Shown here one piece after another: positions 53,436 to 63,143 of a stretch of 64,000 nucleotides of DNA. Where the stretch lies: positions 4,992,545-5,056,544 of the forward strand of contig OX336336.1 in NCBI GenBank assembly GCA_946902875.1, written 5' to 3'. Under the pieces are notes generated by a model. That model did not search any database. It saw nothing but the letters and a program-made list of their open reading frames with translations, and was not told where the DNA came from. The translations under genes were made by a program, and so were the position numbers. The DNA comes from Nematopogon swammerdamellus (Eukaryota > Arthropoda > Insecta > Lepidoptera > Adelidae). The first letter of the stretch is position 1. Every line of letters begins with the position of its first letter.

Positions 53436-53935
53436 CAGGCTGTACTTGGGGGAAAATAGATTCTAGTACGCGTAAAATTACGTAAAGTTGATGTCACAAG
53501 GCTCAAAGACTACACTCCACCGCCCGAGGCGAAGGTGTGTGGGGTCATCGCGTTATTGGATGCTAGAGGCACAGCTGACCCGGGATCAATAGAGTTACCT
53601 ACAGGAAGCGATATCCCTCTTACCTATATGTTATATAGCTTTTGCCCGCGGCTTCGCTCGCGTGAAATTCGTATTCAAAAAGAAGAAAGTAAGTAAGTCC
53701 GCTAGCGTACCTTTATTTCGGCCCGCGGAATATTTCGGTTTGTATGAGAGCCACTTCTTAGCGTAACCAGAACCATAGTAAAAGAAGACGAGTAAGATAA
53801 CTGGAGGCCATTTTTAAAATAACTACCTACGCTGCGCCGAGCCTCCAGGGATGTCACAACTCACAACACTAACACAATTGACAGGCAGTGAGCCCATCAT
53901 GGTGGAAATGCTATTCTTTAAAATTATTATGTACA
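53436..53935. other. No gene seen; 'TTTTGCCCGCGGCTTCGCTC' scrap
   Basis: The scrap at 53632-53690 belongs to the same repeat as 8517 and 9818. The rest is unassigned. Confidence 0.5.
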
Positions 53936-54545
53936 TTTATGTATTTTTTATTTATAGACCAAGAGCCAGCTCCCAAAATTTTGCTCTAACAGAATATGGG
54001 TCTTTCTCCGCCGTCGCAATATTTCGATGACTTCGGTGGCACTTTTTTTTTCTTTGAATTTAGACATTCTCACAGACAAAACATAATTTAGAATTAATTT
54101 AGAATCAAATGGTAGTGGAGGGAACGAAATTGATTGAACGGTTATGAAGTTATTGAATTTAAAAACTATGATGTCCACCGAAATCAATATTTTAGTCACC
54201 GAAATCAAATCGGGTAATTACTTTATAACTTAACACTTTAAAATCTATGCAACTGTGCAAAAGAACAAACAATACCGACTACAATTGTGTGCAATTTCGA
54301 TATGAGTAGGTATTGAGTAGATTTATATTGTAAACATTTTTTTTGTGATATTGCCGGTCTCTTTCATTTTTAAGTGCATAAAGTATGGGGTCGCTTTTAT
54401 TTCTAGCTTTTCTAAGTCTTTCCGCCACTCTTTTTTTAGCTAAGCGTTCCTCTTTTGAATCCGCTATCACGGCAAAGCTGAAAAGGATAATCACACGTAA
54501 TACTATAATAATAAATCGACCACCGATACGTCGAGATACTCCAAA
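53936..54545 (-). other. Unrecognised element with short coding-like segment
   Basis: A minus-strand frame (54494-54279) contains KEERLAKKRVAERLRKARNK, then SDPILYALKNERDRQYHKK. This basic, helix-prone stretch is like those in lepidopteran hypothetical proteins with repeated 'R.KR..P' units. A second minus-strand frame (to 53948) has MSKFKEKKSATEVIEILRRR. The surrounding DNA repeats CACCGAAATCAA. A similar noncoding context is at 59040-59300. Possibly a decayed transposon gene; function unknown. Confidence 0.35.
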
Positions 54546-54581
54546 ACTTGTATCGGTAAACGGCGGTGACTGTGAGGCTCC

Positions 54582-55560
54582 ATGAAAATACCCGCCCCAT
54601 CCAATGATATTCTGCTACTCGGCAGCATACATTGTTATGCGGACAAAAGTAGGTACACGGATCCTACACCAGTCACCCTTCAGCCAGACGGGACGTTGTG
54701 GATGAGAAGAGGCGAAGAACAAACGCTTCGGTCTATTTCCGAATGGGGCCGTACTAATTTGGTCGAGTTTAACGCTTCCAAGACACAAGTTTGTGCGTTC
54801 AGTGCGAAAAGAACGGCGTTCACACCCGCTCCTACCTTCCAGGTCCCGTCGCTAAAATTAAGCGATCACCTCGGGGTCCTCGGAGTCGAACTGTCGCACG
54901 ACCTAAACTTTCGGCGCCATAATCTAGTTAGGGCAAGGCCAACCTAGTTTCTAAAAAGTTGGGCGTACTCAATAAGGTGTGACGGTACTTCACGCCGGGC
55001 CAAAGGCTGCTTTTGTATAGCACAGATTAGGTCCTGCTTGGGGTACTGCTCGCACTTGTGGGTTGGCTCAGCTAAATACCAGCTTGCGCCTTTGGATTCG
55101 ATCCAGAGTCGAGCCCTGTGACTAGTGGATGACCCCAACGTGTCCCGCGATCTAGAACCACTGCAACTCCGTAGGAATGTCGGCGACCTAAGTGTGTTCT
55201 ATCGCTTATTCAATCCATGGTAAATGCTCGGAGGAGCTGTTTAACGCGATCCTTCCGTCCCCTTTCCACCTCCGCACAACGCTCACTGGACAGGGATTTC
55301 ATCCCTATACGCTGGACTTATACGGGTGCGTACCAATCGGTTCTGCAGGTATTTCCTCCACAGAACTGGTAAACTCTGGAACGCTCTCCCTGCCCACGTA
55401 TTTCCCCCAAGTATCGTCTCGGGTCCTTCAAGAGAGGCGTGAATAGCGAAAATTTTCGAAATATTCGAAAGCCCAGCGTACGACCGAATTTACATGGGCG
55501 TCATTAGGCACCTTATTGGTGGCTCGGCGTCGGATGTCGCGCTTTTTATTAAAAAAAAAA
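54582..55560 (+). mobile_element. Jockey/CR1-like RT fragment with 3' end (family A)
   Basis: The frame encodes 'IHCYADKS' (YADD changed to YADK), 'SISEWGRTNLVEFNASKTQV', 'SLKLSDHLGVLGVELSHDL', then across frameshifts 'GYCSHLWVGSA', 'CSEELFNAI.PSPFHLRTT' and 'GKLWNALPAHVFPP'. It closes with the family A 3' UTR (ACATGGGCGTCATTAGGCAC) and an A tail at 55552. This ties the family A 3' scraps of the window to an RT. Confidence 0.88.
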
Positions 55561-55812
55561 ATGCTTCTTGGTAAGGGAGTGAGGCAAGGGGCCGTGATCT
55601 CACCCAAGCTCCTTACAAAAGCACTTGAAGACGTGTTGAAGACATGAGTGGGAGAACATTGGAATAAATGTCAATGGGGAGTTTCCCAGTCATCTCCGTT
55701 TCGCGGATAACATTGTCCTCCTCGCCCATACCCGGGTTCAGCTTCAAGAGACGCTCAGCGACCTTTACGAGGTTTCGCTGAACGTCGGCCTGAGGATGAA
55801 CCTGGATTTTTT
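55561..55812 (+). mobile_element. RTE RT fragment
   Basis: GVRQGAVISPKLLTKALEDV, a stop, NIGINVNGEF, HLRFADNIVLLAHTRVQLQE, TLSDLYEVSLNVGLRMNLD. The catalytic FADD has become FADN. It abuts the A tail of the preceding retroelement. Confidence 0.85.
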
Positions 55813-56489
55813 TTATTACTTCCGAACTGCGTGGCTCTGCCCGAGGTCGAAGCTTCAGGCGCAACCAATTTCACCGCCGCACAGTGTCAAATATGACCTT
55901 AAAATCGGACACGTTCTTTTTATTCCAGAAATTAATAGATTTAGTTATTTAAAATGCTAGAGTAAAACTCCCCCGCCTCTGCAACTTTTAGTTTAGGAGA
56001 AATAAATTTTTGAAAATTACACTTTTTTAGTTTCGGAAAAACGAAAAATAATTCTACAATTAAAACTAAGCTACTTATTTAAATTTTACTCAGCCATATC
56101 AAAGACCCTTTCGAATATCCACATTTTAAAAGTTATTCGAGGCTGTGAAAGTTTACAGAAATCGAATTATATTTATTTTTTATTTTTTTTATTTTATTTT
56201 TTTTCTCCTAGATCCCGTAGTAGTAGGCGGAGATATTTATATCGAAAATAGTTCACTGTTTCCTCTGTCCGTTAAAAAAAAACCGACGCCTAATTCCATG
56301 GGATTAAGAAGTTACAGGAGTTATTCGCTATGGGCTAGGGTTGTTACTAGAATGAATAAAAAATTTCCCATTTTTTATTTATTTATTTTTGACATTTGAT
56401 TAATTTTATTGTATTGTTTCGTAATTTCTTTTAACCCGCGGGTAAATAATTAGCTTGTTTTGGTTTTTGTTTGTGTTTTTTTTTGTTTT

Positions 56490-56625
56490 TTTTTTTTTAT
56501 GGAAACTGACACGGCTCGCTAAATCACTTACACTACAGCATCCGTGATGTCAGCCCATAACACCGGGCGAACTAGGTATGCATGCCATGTCAGTGTTTCG
56601 CTTCATTTCATGTCGGCCACTATGT
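56490..56625 (-). mobile_element. SINE 3' end, truncated
   Basis: TTTATGGAAACTGACACGGC, GCATCCGTGATGTCAGCCC, CGAACTAGGTATGCATGCC, inside the Transib-type element. Confidence 0.8.
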
Positions 56626-56712
56626 TTAAAATTGGGGAGGCGTATGTCCAGCAGTGAACACATACACACTGACTGACTGACTGATAGTCCATATACATCC
56701 ACTGCTGGGAAC
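56626..56712 (+). mobile_element. RTE 3' scrap
   Basis: AAAATTGGGGAGGCGTATGT, CCAGCAGTGAACAC, (TGAC)n tail, then an opposed TCCACTGCTGGGAACATAT scrap. Confidence 0.75.
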
Positions 56713-57237
56713 ATATCATTATTTTCCGGAAAAATAAAAGATTTTGTAAAGTGCCAACCCTATTGCCCGAAAATTGATAATTGCACTAAAATGAGCATAA
56801 CTTCTTAATCCCATGGAATTAGGCGTCGGTTTTTTTTTAACGGACAGAGGAAATAGTGAACTATTTTCGGTATAAATATCTCCGCCTACTACTACGGGAT
56901 CTAGGAGAAAAAAAATAAAATAAAAAAAATTTAAAAAATATATAATTCGATTTCTGTAAACTTTCACAGCCTCAAATAACTTTTCAAATGTGGATATTCG
57001 AAAGGGTGTTTGATGAGGCTGAGTGAAATTTAAATGAGTAGCTTAGTTTTAATTGTAGAATTATTTTTCGTTTTTCCGAAACTAAAAAAGTGTAATTTTC
57101 AAAAATTTATTTCTCCTAAACTAAAAGTCGCAGAGGCGGGGGAGTTTTACTCTAGCATTTTAAATAACTAAATCTATAAATTTCTGGAATAAAAAGGACG
57201 TGTCCGATTTTATGGTCATATTTGACACTGTGCGCCG

Positions 57238-58500
57238 AGGAGGTGCCAGTCCGGCTTGGAGGTGGACTAATGTCGCTGGGGAAAGTCTACCCGCGATTTG
57301 AAGATCCGTGTAAGGAGTGGGGAAAGATATTCCCTGGGAGCCCGTTCCACACCTTTGCAGTGCGGCACAAGAACGATTTAGAGAATCGTGCAGTTCGAAG
57401 AACTCTTCTGTCGACTACAAAGGGGTGTTCCGCGAGAGTATGGCGGGTTTGGCGAAGGCTAACAGTAGGAGGAGGGATAAGGGAAGCAAGTTCATCAGAG
57501 TAGCGGCCATAGTAGTACCGATAAAACAGGCTCAATGACCCCACGATACGTCTGTGCCTTAAAGGCTGAAGGTCTTTTGTGAGTACAGAGTCACCAATGA
57601 TGCGAATGGCTCGTCGCTGAATTGAATCCAAGGCTGAAAGAAGGTACCCTCCCATTCCCAAAGACGACTGCAATATTCCATCACCGGTCTTACTTGTGCT
57701 TTATACAGTGTAATCAGTTGGACCGGCGTGAAAAATCGCCGACATCGGTAAAGGATCCCTAATTTTCGAGACGCTAGTTTCGCCTTGGACTCTATGGACG
57801 TCCCTGGACACTTCCATACCCAGGACGCCCAGACTACCATCTTTGGGGACTTGGCTGCCCTGGATAGTGGCTTGGAGAGGAAACGGATTAGCCTTAGTAG
57901 AGAAGGCACAAGCTTGCGTCTTGGCTACGTTGAAGTTGACAAGTTCTTCCCCCAAGAGGATACTTTTCGAGAACCTGGTCAACCCGAGCAACAGTTTCAC
58001 GTCTCGTGTTTGCTGCTGAGGCTTCTCTACCCTTCCAGTCCTTGATGAACCCTTGATGCACCGTGCTGTCGTCCATGTAACAATGTATTTCGCCGAGAGA
58101 GAGCATGTCGTTGATGAATAATAGAAACAGCGTAGGCGACATCACGGATCCTTGTGGAACACCAGCATTGATTGAGTAGTCGGCCGAGCAGGCACCATCT
58201 AGGGTGACAAAGATCGACCGACCACTCAAAAAGCTGGAGATCGAAGTGCACAGTTTTGTAGGGACACCGTAAGCTTTCTTAACAGTCCCCGGTGCCAGAC
58301 GCGATCGAATGCTTTGGATATGTCCAGGGCGACCGCCAGCGATTCCCCAAAACCATCGAGCCTTTCAGCCTACAAATGCGTGACGTACGCAAGAAGATCT
58401 CCAGTCGACCTTTGCTTGCGGAAGCCGTATTGCTTGTCATCGAGAAGTTTACAGTCTTCTAGATACGTCAGAGCGCTGAGTTGGCAATACGCTCCATAAC
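57238..58500 (-). mobile_element. Jockey/CR1-like RT fragment
   Basis: Minus-strand blocks in order: DDKQYGFRKQRSTGDLLAYV, LAVALDISKAFDRVWHRGLL, SINAGVPQGSVMSPTLFLLF, IHCYMDDSTVHQG (YMDD catalytic box), VNFNVAKTQACAF, GVLGMEVSRDV, LDSIQRRAIRIIGDSVLTKD, LQPLRHRRIVGSLSLFYRYY, TAKVWNGLPGNIFPHSL. Several frameshifts and one in-frame stop make it inactive. Truncated at the right by an RTE fragment and at the left by the Transib-type insertion context. Same family as 1-880. Confidence 0.9.
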
Positions 58501-58502
58501 CT

Positions 58503-58740
58503 TACTCAAAAGTAAGGTTAGGGATAAAACCAACGTCATGACGATGGAGGTTATGGGTGAGAGGGATATTCTAATCGACGGTGAAGTGATCAAACAAGTG
58601 GAGGAATACGTATATTTCGGACAAATATTTCGGCTAGGTAGGTCGACAAGGCCTACTCAAGGAGGTAGAGAGACACATTCAACTGGGTTGGGCTGCCTTC
58701 GGAAAGCTGAAGTTCGTCCTAAAGTCTGATCTACCGTAAC
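58503..58740 (+). mobile_element. RTE RT fragment
   Basis: VRDKTNVMTMEVMGERDILI, DGEVIKQVEEYVYFGQIFRL, then frameshifted AAFGKLKFVL-like sequence ending CTAAAGTCTGATCTACCG. Confidence 0.85.
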
Positions 58741-60881
58741 GCAAAACATATTTAATAAGAAATATATACTAGTCTCAAAAGTTATTTAGTTAATACAGTG
58801 TAAACGGCATAATGTAACTTCGATTAAAAGAAAAAGTGTTCTTTTTTTTTTACTTCATTCGACAACTCTCAATGACGCAAAAGAATACAGTAAGTTAGGT
58901 TTTGCTACGTAGAGTTTTTAGTCTTAAATGTGTTTAACTTTATGTGAATTTAATTTTTTTTTTCATTTCTAATCCTCAAATACATAGGTTATCCTGTTTA
59001 TAAGTTATAATAGGCATGATATTTAATTAAAAAATATGTTTCTTGCTTTCGGTGGTTTTGAAATTGACTTCGGTGCACCTATTTCCACCGAAAACACCGA
59101 AGTCATTGACACTGAAATCAAAAAAGTAAGGAAAATCTAAAATATTTGCAAATATAACCTATATATACAGCATTGCTCTCTAAGTTGGAGATCTAGTACT
59201 AATAAGACAATCTCTAATTAAAATATAATAGTAATATGTCAAATAAATAACGAGAAAATTGGTTCAGCGAAATCAATTTTATAGGTTACCAAGCCACCGA
59301 AACCGATTACATACCTTAATAACACGGCCGCACAGGAACGCACAGACGTGTTGTCCTCGCCACGGAAGCGGTGCGACTGATATTTTTTTTCGCTTTAACA
59401 GCTATTCACGCAGCTACAATAGTATAGGATCTATGAGCGTATTCGTGCGCGCCACCGATATCAAAGGAAACTAGCGGACGCAGATAAAATAATTCGTATT
59501 TCGTCTTCTAAAGCGTATTCATGCTTAGTAAAAATATAAGTTAAAGCATAACTAACTAGGTTTTAGAGAATATATACAAAGTAGAGTAATTCCTTATAGA
59601 TGTTAGGAAAAAAAATTTTTTCTACCGCAAAGTGTAGTCCGGACGCGCCAGTGAAGTCAAGATTTCAGCAGTTTTAATTTTTTTTATCGCATTTCTAATC
59701 AATTAATTTAAAAAAGGACACAGGCCCCCCCCAGTATTTTAATCATATCTACAATATAAAAAAATATAAAAGTATTACGAATACATTTTATAAGACTTTT
59801 CGATCCGGACTCGCTTATTCTGCCCATCCGGAGAAAGACCCATATATGACTTGTCATAGATTTATTATATACTGGCGTTAAGGTATATTTTCGAAAGCTG
59901 TATTTTCGATAGACAGTGAACGATGTTATTTTGATGTTTGAGCCCTTGACAACGATACCCCACTCAATAATCGGATGCTTAGTTCTGGCGCTACGGTGGA
60001 ACATACGTAAAAACAAACACACACACACATAAATTGCTAAAAAGATAACCCTTCATTTTTGCTTCGCGCAATCGGGTAAAATTTTTTTTAACTTTAACCT
60101 CCCAAAAATTAATGCAATGTCAAAATTCAACTTTAACTCACGTCCGTCTTTGGACAACCATTTCGTAGTCGCGGAAGATGAAGAGAATTAATAAGTGGGC
60201 AAAAAATTTATAACTATAAAAATTATAGAAAATATATTTAGAATTATAGAAAATATATATATAATTAAATATATTTAAAATTATCAAATAAATAATTTTA
60301 AAATGTATTTATTAATTTTGTTTTATTATTACTAACTTATATTTTTATTTTTGTTATTTTAATGAATTACTTAATAACTTGGTTGGTCGCTAGCAGTCAT
60401 GAAAGTGTCCGCGGTAGGAGCTGTGGCCATTTATAGAAGACAAAACCGCGAGAAATTGCGTTGTGCGTGGTATCTCTAACAAGTCTGAACAAGTCGATAA
60501 CCGCGGGCCCGCGCACCGCGCGACCTTCGAGTGCGCCGCGCGGCCGCGCCCGATGCCGGGGTTCGCGAATGGTTTTTGCAGCTATTAATAACTAATTAAT
60601 ACTATAATTTATATAGTTATGTAAGTAGTTTGTTTAGCATTTTAATTTTGTATTCATTTTATATCAAATAAATCTCTATATATCCAAATTTCCAAGTTAG
60701 AATTCCTGAACACATTTTCATTAGTTTTATCTTATTTATACTATAATTAAATACTAATAGGTACTTTCCTCTGACGTTACCGAGCCAGGTCTCAAGTCAA
60801 TTCCTTCGCTTAGTACCTACTCGTATTAATAACTTACATAATTTAACTACATACTATAATAATATTTTTTATGTTACTGAC
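58741..60881. other. No gene recognised; AT-rich with a CpG-rich patch
   Basis: Contains a block rich in ACCGAA(A/G)TC motifs on both strands (59040-59320), a 106-codon minus-strand ORF without motifs (60028-59708), very AT-rich DNA (60060-60370) and an isolated GC-rich patch (60500-60570). Downstream exons of the THAP gene would be expected here, but I could not recognise one. Confidence 0.5.
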
Positions 60882-60976
60882 CTTTCGATGGCAGCAGGTA
60901 ATGAGAATAATGTTAACTCGCGATTCGAGCCTGATCTATTCATGCAGCCGTACACACTGCAGAAACGCGGAGCCAT
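60882..60976 (-). CDS. THAP zinc-finger protein, first coding exon
   Basis: The minus-strand ATG at 60976 sits in a good context (ACATAATGG). It opens MAPRFCSVYGCMNRSGSNRE followed by LTLFSLPAAIE and ends at a GTCAGT donor, leaving 2 nt of a codon. C-x4-C spacing in 'CSVYGC', the N-R pair and the F-S-L-P block are the first half of a THAP C2CH DNA-binding domain. The second C and H and the AVPTIF-like end must come from the next exon. THAP proteins bind DNA as transcription regulators, and the same domain occurs in P-element transposases, so either a host gene or a domesticated or P-like transposase is possible. The CpG-rich upstream DNA favours a host gene. The longer ORF extending to 61297 is not needed: that extension is compositionally promoter-like. 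Confidence 0.75.
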
Positions 60977-61230
60977 TATGTTAGTGCAATAAAATAAAAT
61001 TCGAATAATAATACTTTCTATCGGGAAGCGGCAGGCGGCGCGGTGGCAGGCAGCGGCCGTCACGTGGTGTGCGTCACCGAGCGCGGGGGCGGGGCGACCA
61101 TCACTGACTACGCGCGAGAGACAGTGAGAATGCATGTAGTGGTTGTGTACAGACAGCGTGCGCAGGCGCGCGCTTGTGTGAGTGCGAAATCGGCGCGTTT
61201 GTATGAAGACGGCTAACTTGTGTGGTTTAA
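60977..61230 (-). promoter_or_regulatory. CpG-rich promoter and 5' UTR of the THAP gene
   Basis: A GC- and CpG-dense block (61025-61200) stands out from AT-rich surroundings directly upstream of the THAP start. It includes a GC-box-like GGGGGCGGGGCG near 61085-61095 and a CACGTG E-box near 61060. No TATA box is evident at a fixed distance. The assignment rests on position and composition. Confidence 0.5.
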
Positions 61231-61317
61231 CTATGCCAGAACTATCGGAGCCTGTCATGTGTCCCGTATAGTAAAATGTGCTTGCACTAAGTTTCATCGA
61301 ATTCGGATGATCGGTTT

Positions 61318-61355
61318 AAGAGTTATGGAGGAACATACATACATACATACATACA
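61318..61355. repeat. (CATA)n microsatellite
   Basis: Five to six CATA units after the repeat-like AAGTTTCATCGAATTCGGAT. Confidence 0.8.
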
Positions 61356-62007
61356 GAAAAGATTTCTAAAAATCGTCAATTCAGTTTTAGTATCATACAT
61401 AGAGTCTACAAACTCAGTATCTCATAAAACAAAGTAACTTACACCGTGACCATCCCTTACAGATTTATAATTGCACTCACACACACACACACACCCTCTC
61501 GCACGAATGCACACTTACATATACACATATACACAAACACTGACCATCCTACTAACTCAACTACTAAAACCTTCTTCTCATTATGCAATATTCCATAAGT
61601 AAGTACATTATGATTATTTCTTTTAAATAAAATTAAACTCAAGGTAAATTATGTGTAACTGAAGGGCTGTCTATATTATTCTGTTTATGAACTAATGCCT
61701 GGGTAAACTCTGCTTCACACATCACAGTCCCAGGACTAGCGTGGAAGCAGAAATTGTAATAAAATGCAATGCTTACGTCTTTTAACCTATTTATTAATGT
61801 TATTGTTATTATATTAGTGTTGTGTTTGTATATGTTCTGATTAATAAATGATTTTTGATTTTGATTTTTTTTTATTTTAATTAGTATTGATTGCAGAGGA
61901 AAATATTTAACGGTAAATCTAGATTTTCTATTTATACAGATAAAGAAAAATGTAGAATGCAGGAAGCCGGATCTAGAATGATAGTTCTTATCTACTTTTC
62001 TCTACAT
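61356..62007. other. No gene seen; short (CA)n tract
   Basis: (CA)n at 61476-61495 and short ORFs only. Confidence 0.5.
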
Positions 62008-62318
62008 CAGCGGCGACTCCTGGTCCTGAATATTGGGTTGGCTCTGGCTAAGGATTTTTTTTTTCATAATTTCATAACTTAGGTACCTACGCGTTAATTT
62101 ATTTCTACCACAATGAGTTCAAAAACTGAAAGACGATTACGATATAGATAGTTTATAATATTTAGTTTAAATGATTTATTTTGCTCACTCACGATTTATT
62201 TGTCTGCAGATAGGTACCTACTGGTTGTGTCAAAGCTGTCGAGTTGCAGCCGACAACAGCGACGTCTCCTCTAGCACGACGACGACGAGACAGGCATACA
62301 AGCTTGAATTGTTACATT

Positions 62319-62504
62319 TTATTTGTACATGAAGTCCACTCTTCGTTCCACAGACAAGAAATTTTCGATGACTCGATCGTGAAAATCTTCTTTCTTCCTC
62401 AATTTTGTTAGCAACTCCTTTTCCACAGATATGTAAGAGTGCCAAATTACTGAGTCTCTCTTGTCCTTGAGTGCTCCGTAGATAGCTCGGTAGGAGTTTG
62501 CCAT
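62319..62504 (-). CDS. Hypothetical 61-aa protein carried by the repeat unit (copy 1)
   Basis: ATG at 62504 in a good context (ATAATGGCA); a codon-neutral TTG upstream is not needed. The peptide starts MANSYRAIYGALKDKRDSVI and ends NFLSVERRVDFMYK, then a stop in an AATAAAATG context. It is hydrophilic, charged and probably helical, with no signal peptide or membrane segment. I do not recognise a family. It may be the first exon of a captured gene, because a CpG-rich block lies just upstream and ...TTCAT|GTACAA could serve as a weak donor. The second copy at 63455-63640 is identical. Confidence 0.45.
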   Translation of the reverse strand: MANSYRAIYGALKDKRDSVIWHSYISVEKELLTKLRKKEDFHDRVIENFLSVERRVDFMYK

Positions 62505-62559
62505 TATAATTACCAATAAATCACTTTAAATTTAACAACACTGCACAGGATTCATCCAT

Positions 62560-62900
62560 ACAAAGTCCATACCCACATAACGGAATATATGCAGCTATCA
62601 ACTCGCGAGCCAATGCGCACACACACGCGCACAGAACACACCTAGCCTAGCTCGCTAGTCGCATCGCATCGCACGTCGCACAGCACAAGAATACTCGTCG
62701 TGTGGACGCAGCGCGCACACACCCACACACGCAACACACACACACACTAGCTCGCTCTACTCGCTACCGCGTCACTAAATGCACTCCCCGCTGCGCCAAC
62801 TCGAAAGGCTGATCAGCGGGTCCGCGCGGAACGGGGGGGACATCGGTCGCTTCCGCCTTGTATGGAATACGATGGCGCTTCAAAATGTAGCCAACCGGCC
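62560..62900 (-). promoter_or_regulatory. Promoter-like CpG-rich block inside the repeat unit
   Basis: Rich in CG and CA steps: GCATCGCATCGCACGTCGCA, a (CA)n tract at 62700-62748, and GGTCCGCGCGGAAC-type sequence. It lies 60-400 bp upstream of the 61-codon ORF. Assignment by composition only. The plus-strand ORF through it (62779-63078) is not convincing. Confidence 0.35.
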
Positions 62901-63143
62901 AATGAATGCCTTGATGTGTCGTCATTCGTCGTCGCCCGCGTTTGACGCGCGCGAAATTTCAAATTATGTAACGGGTACGGGATTAACGTTTTATCTTATT
63001 AATCGTGGATTATATGACATAAATAATATAACTCCGAAATTTTTTCACATTTATTTTAGCCTGATACTTCTGTATTAACGGTGTCATTCATTTTATTTGG
63101 TTTGGCGGCGCCAACCTCGCCAACTGAGAGGAGTCGCCGCTGC

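Larger units (their letters stand above)
55880..57232. mobile_element. Nonautonomous Transib-type DNA transposon, 435-bp TIRs
   Basis: Left arm 55880-56314 and right arm 56798-57232 are inverted repeats of 435 bp, about 95% alike by eye. Both termini are CACAGTGTCAAATATGACC. CGCCG flanks both ends (55875-55879, 57233-57237). A 5-bp GC-rich duplication and a CACAGTG-type terminus are the hallmarks of Transib, the superfamily that gave rise to RAG1. No transposase remains. The ORFs with 'LDPVVVGGDIY' in both arms are the same noncoding sequence. The centre carries a SINE and an RTE scrap. Confidence 0.82.
62008..63142. mobile_element. TIR-bounded 1135-bp unit, copy 1 (hAT-like ends)
   Basis: Starts CAGCGGCGACTCCT and ends AGGAGTCGCCGCTG, a 14-bp perfect inverted repeat of the hAT CAGnGG type. 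One base (C) separates it from a second identical unit. The interior includes a CpG-rich promoter-like block (62580-62900) and a 61-codon minus-strand ORF. No 8-bp target duplication was seen around the copy. Confidence 0.78.

Noticed and set aside
56145..56967. Two similar ORFs containing 'FFLLDPVVVGGDIY' on opposite strands
   Set aside because: They are the two inverted arms of the Transib-type element; poly-T derived residues and no family match.
60977..61297. N-terminal extension of the THAP ORF
   Set aside because: Composition is promoter/5' UTR-like; the internal ATG at 60976 starts the canonical M-x-x-x-x-C THAP beginning.
62779..63078. 99-codon plus-strand ORF in the TIR-bounded unit
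   Set aside because: Overlaps the CpG-rich promoter-like block; no motif and no plausible start context.
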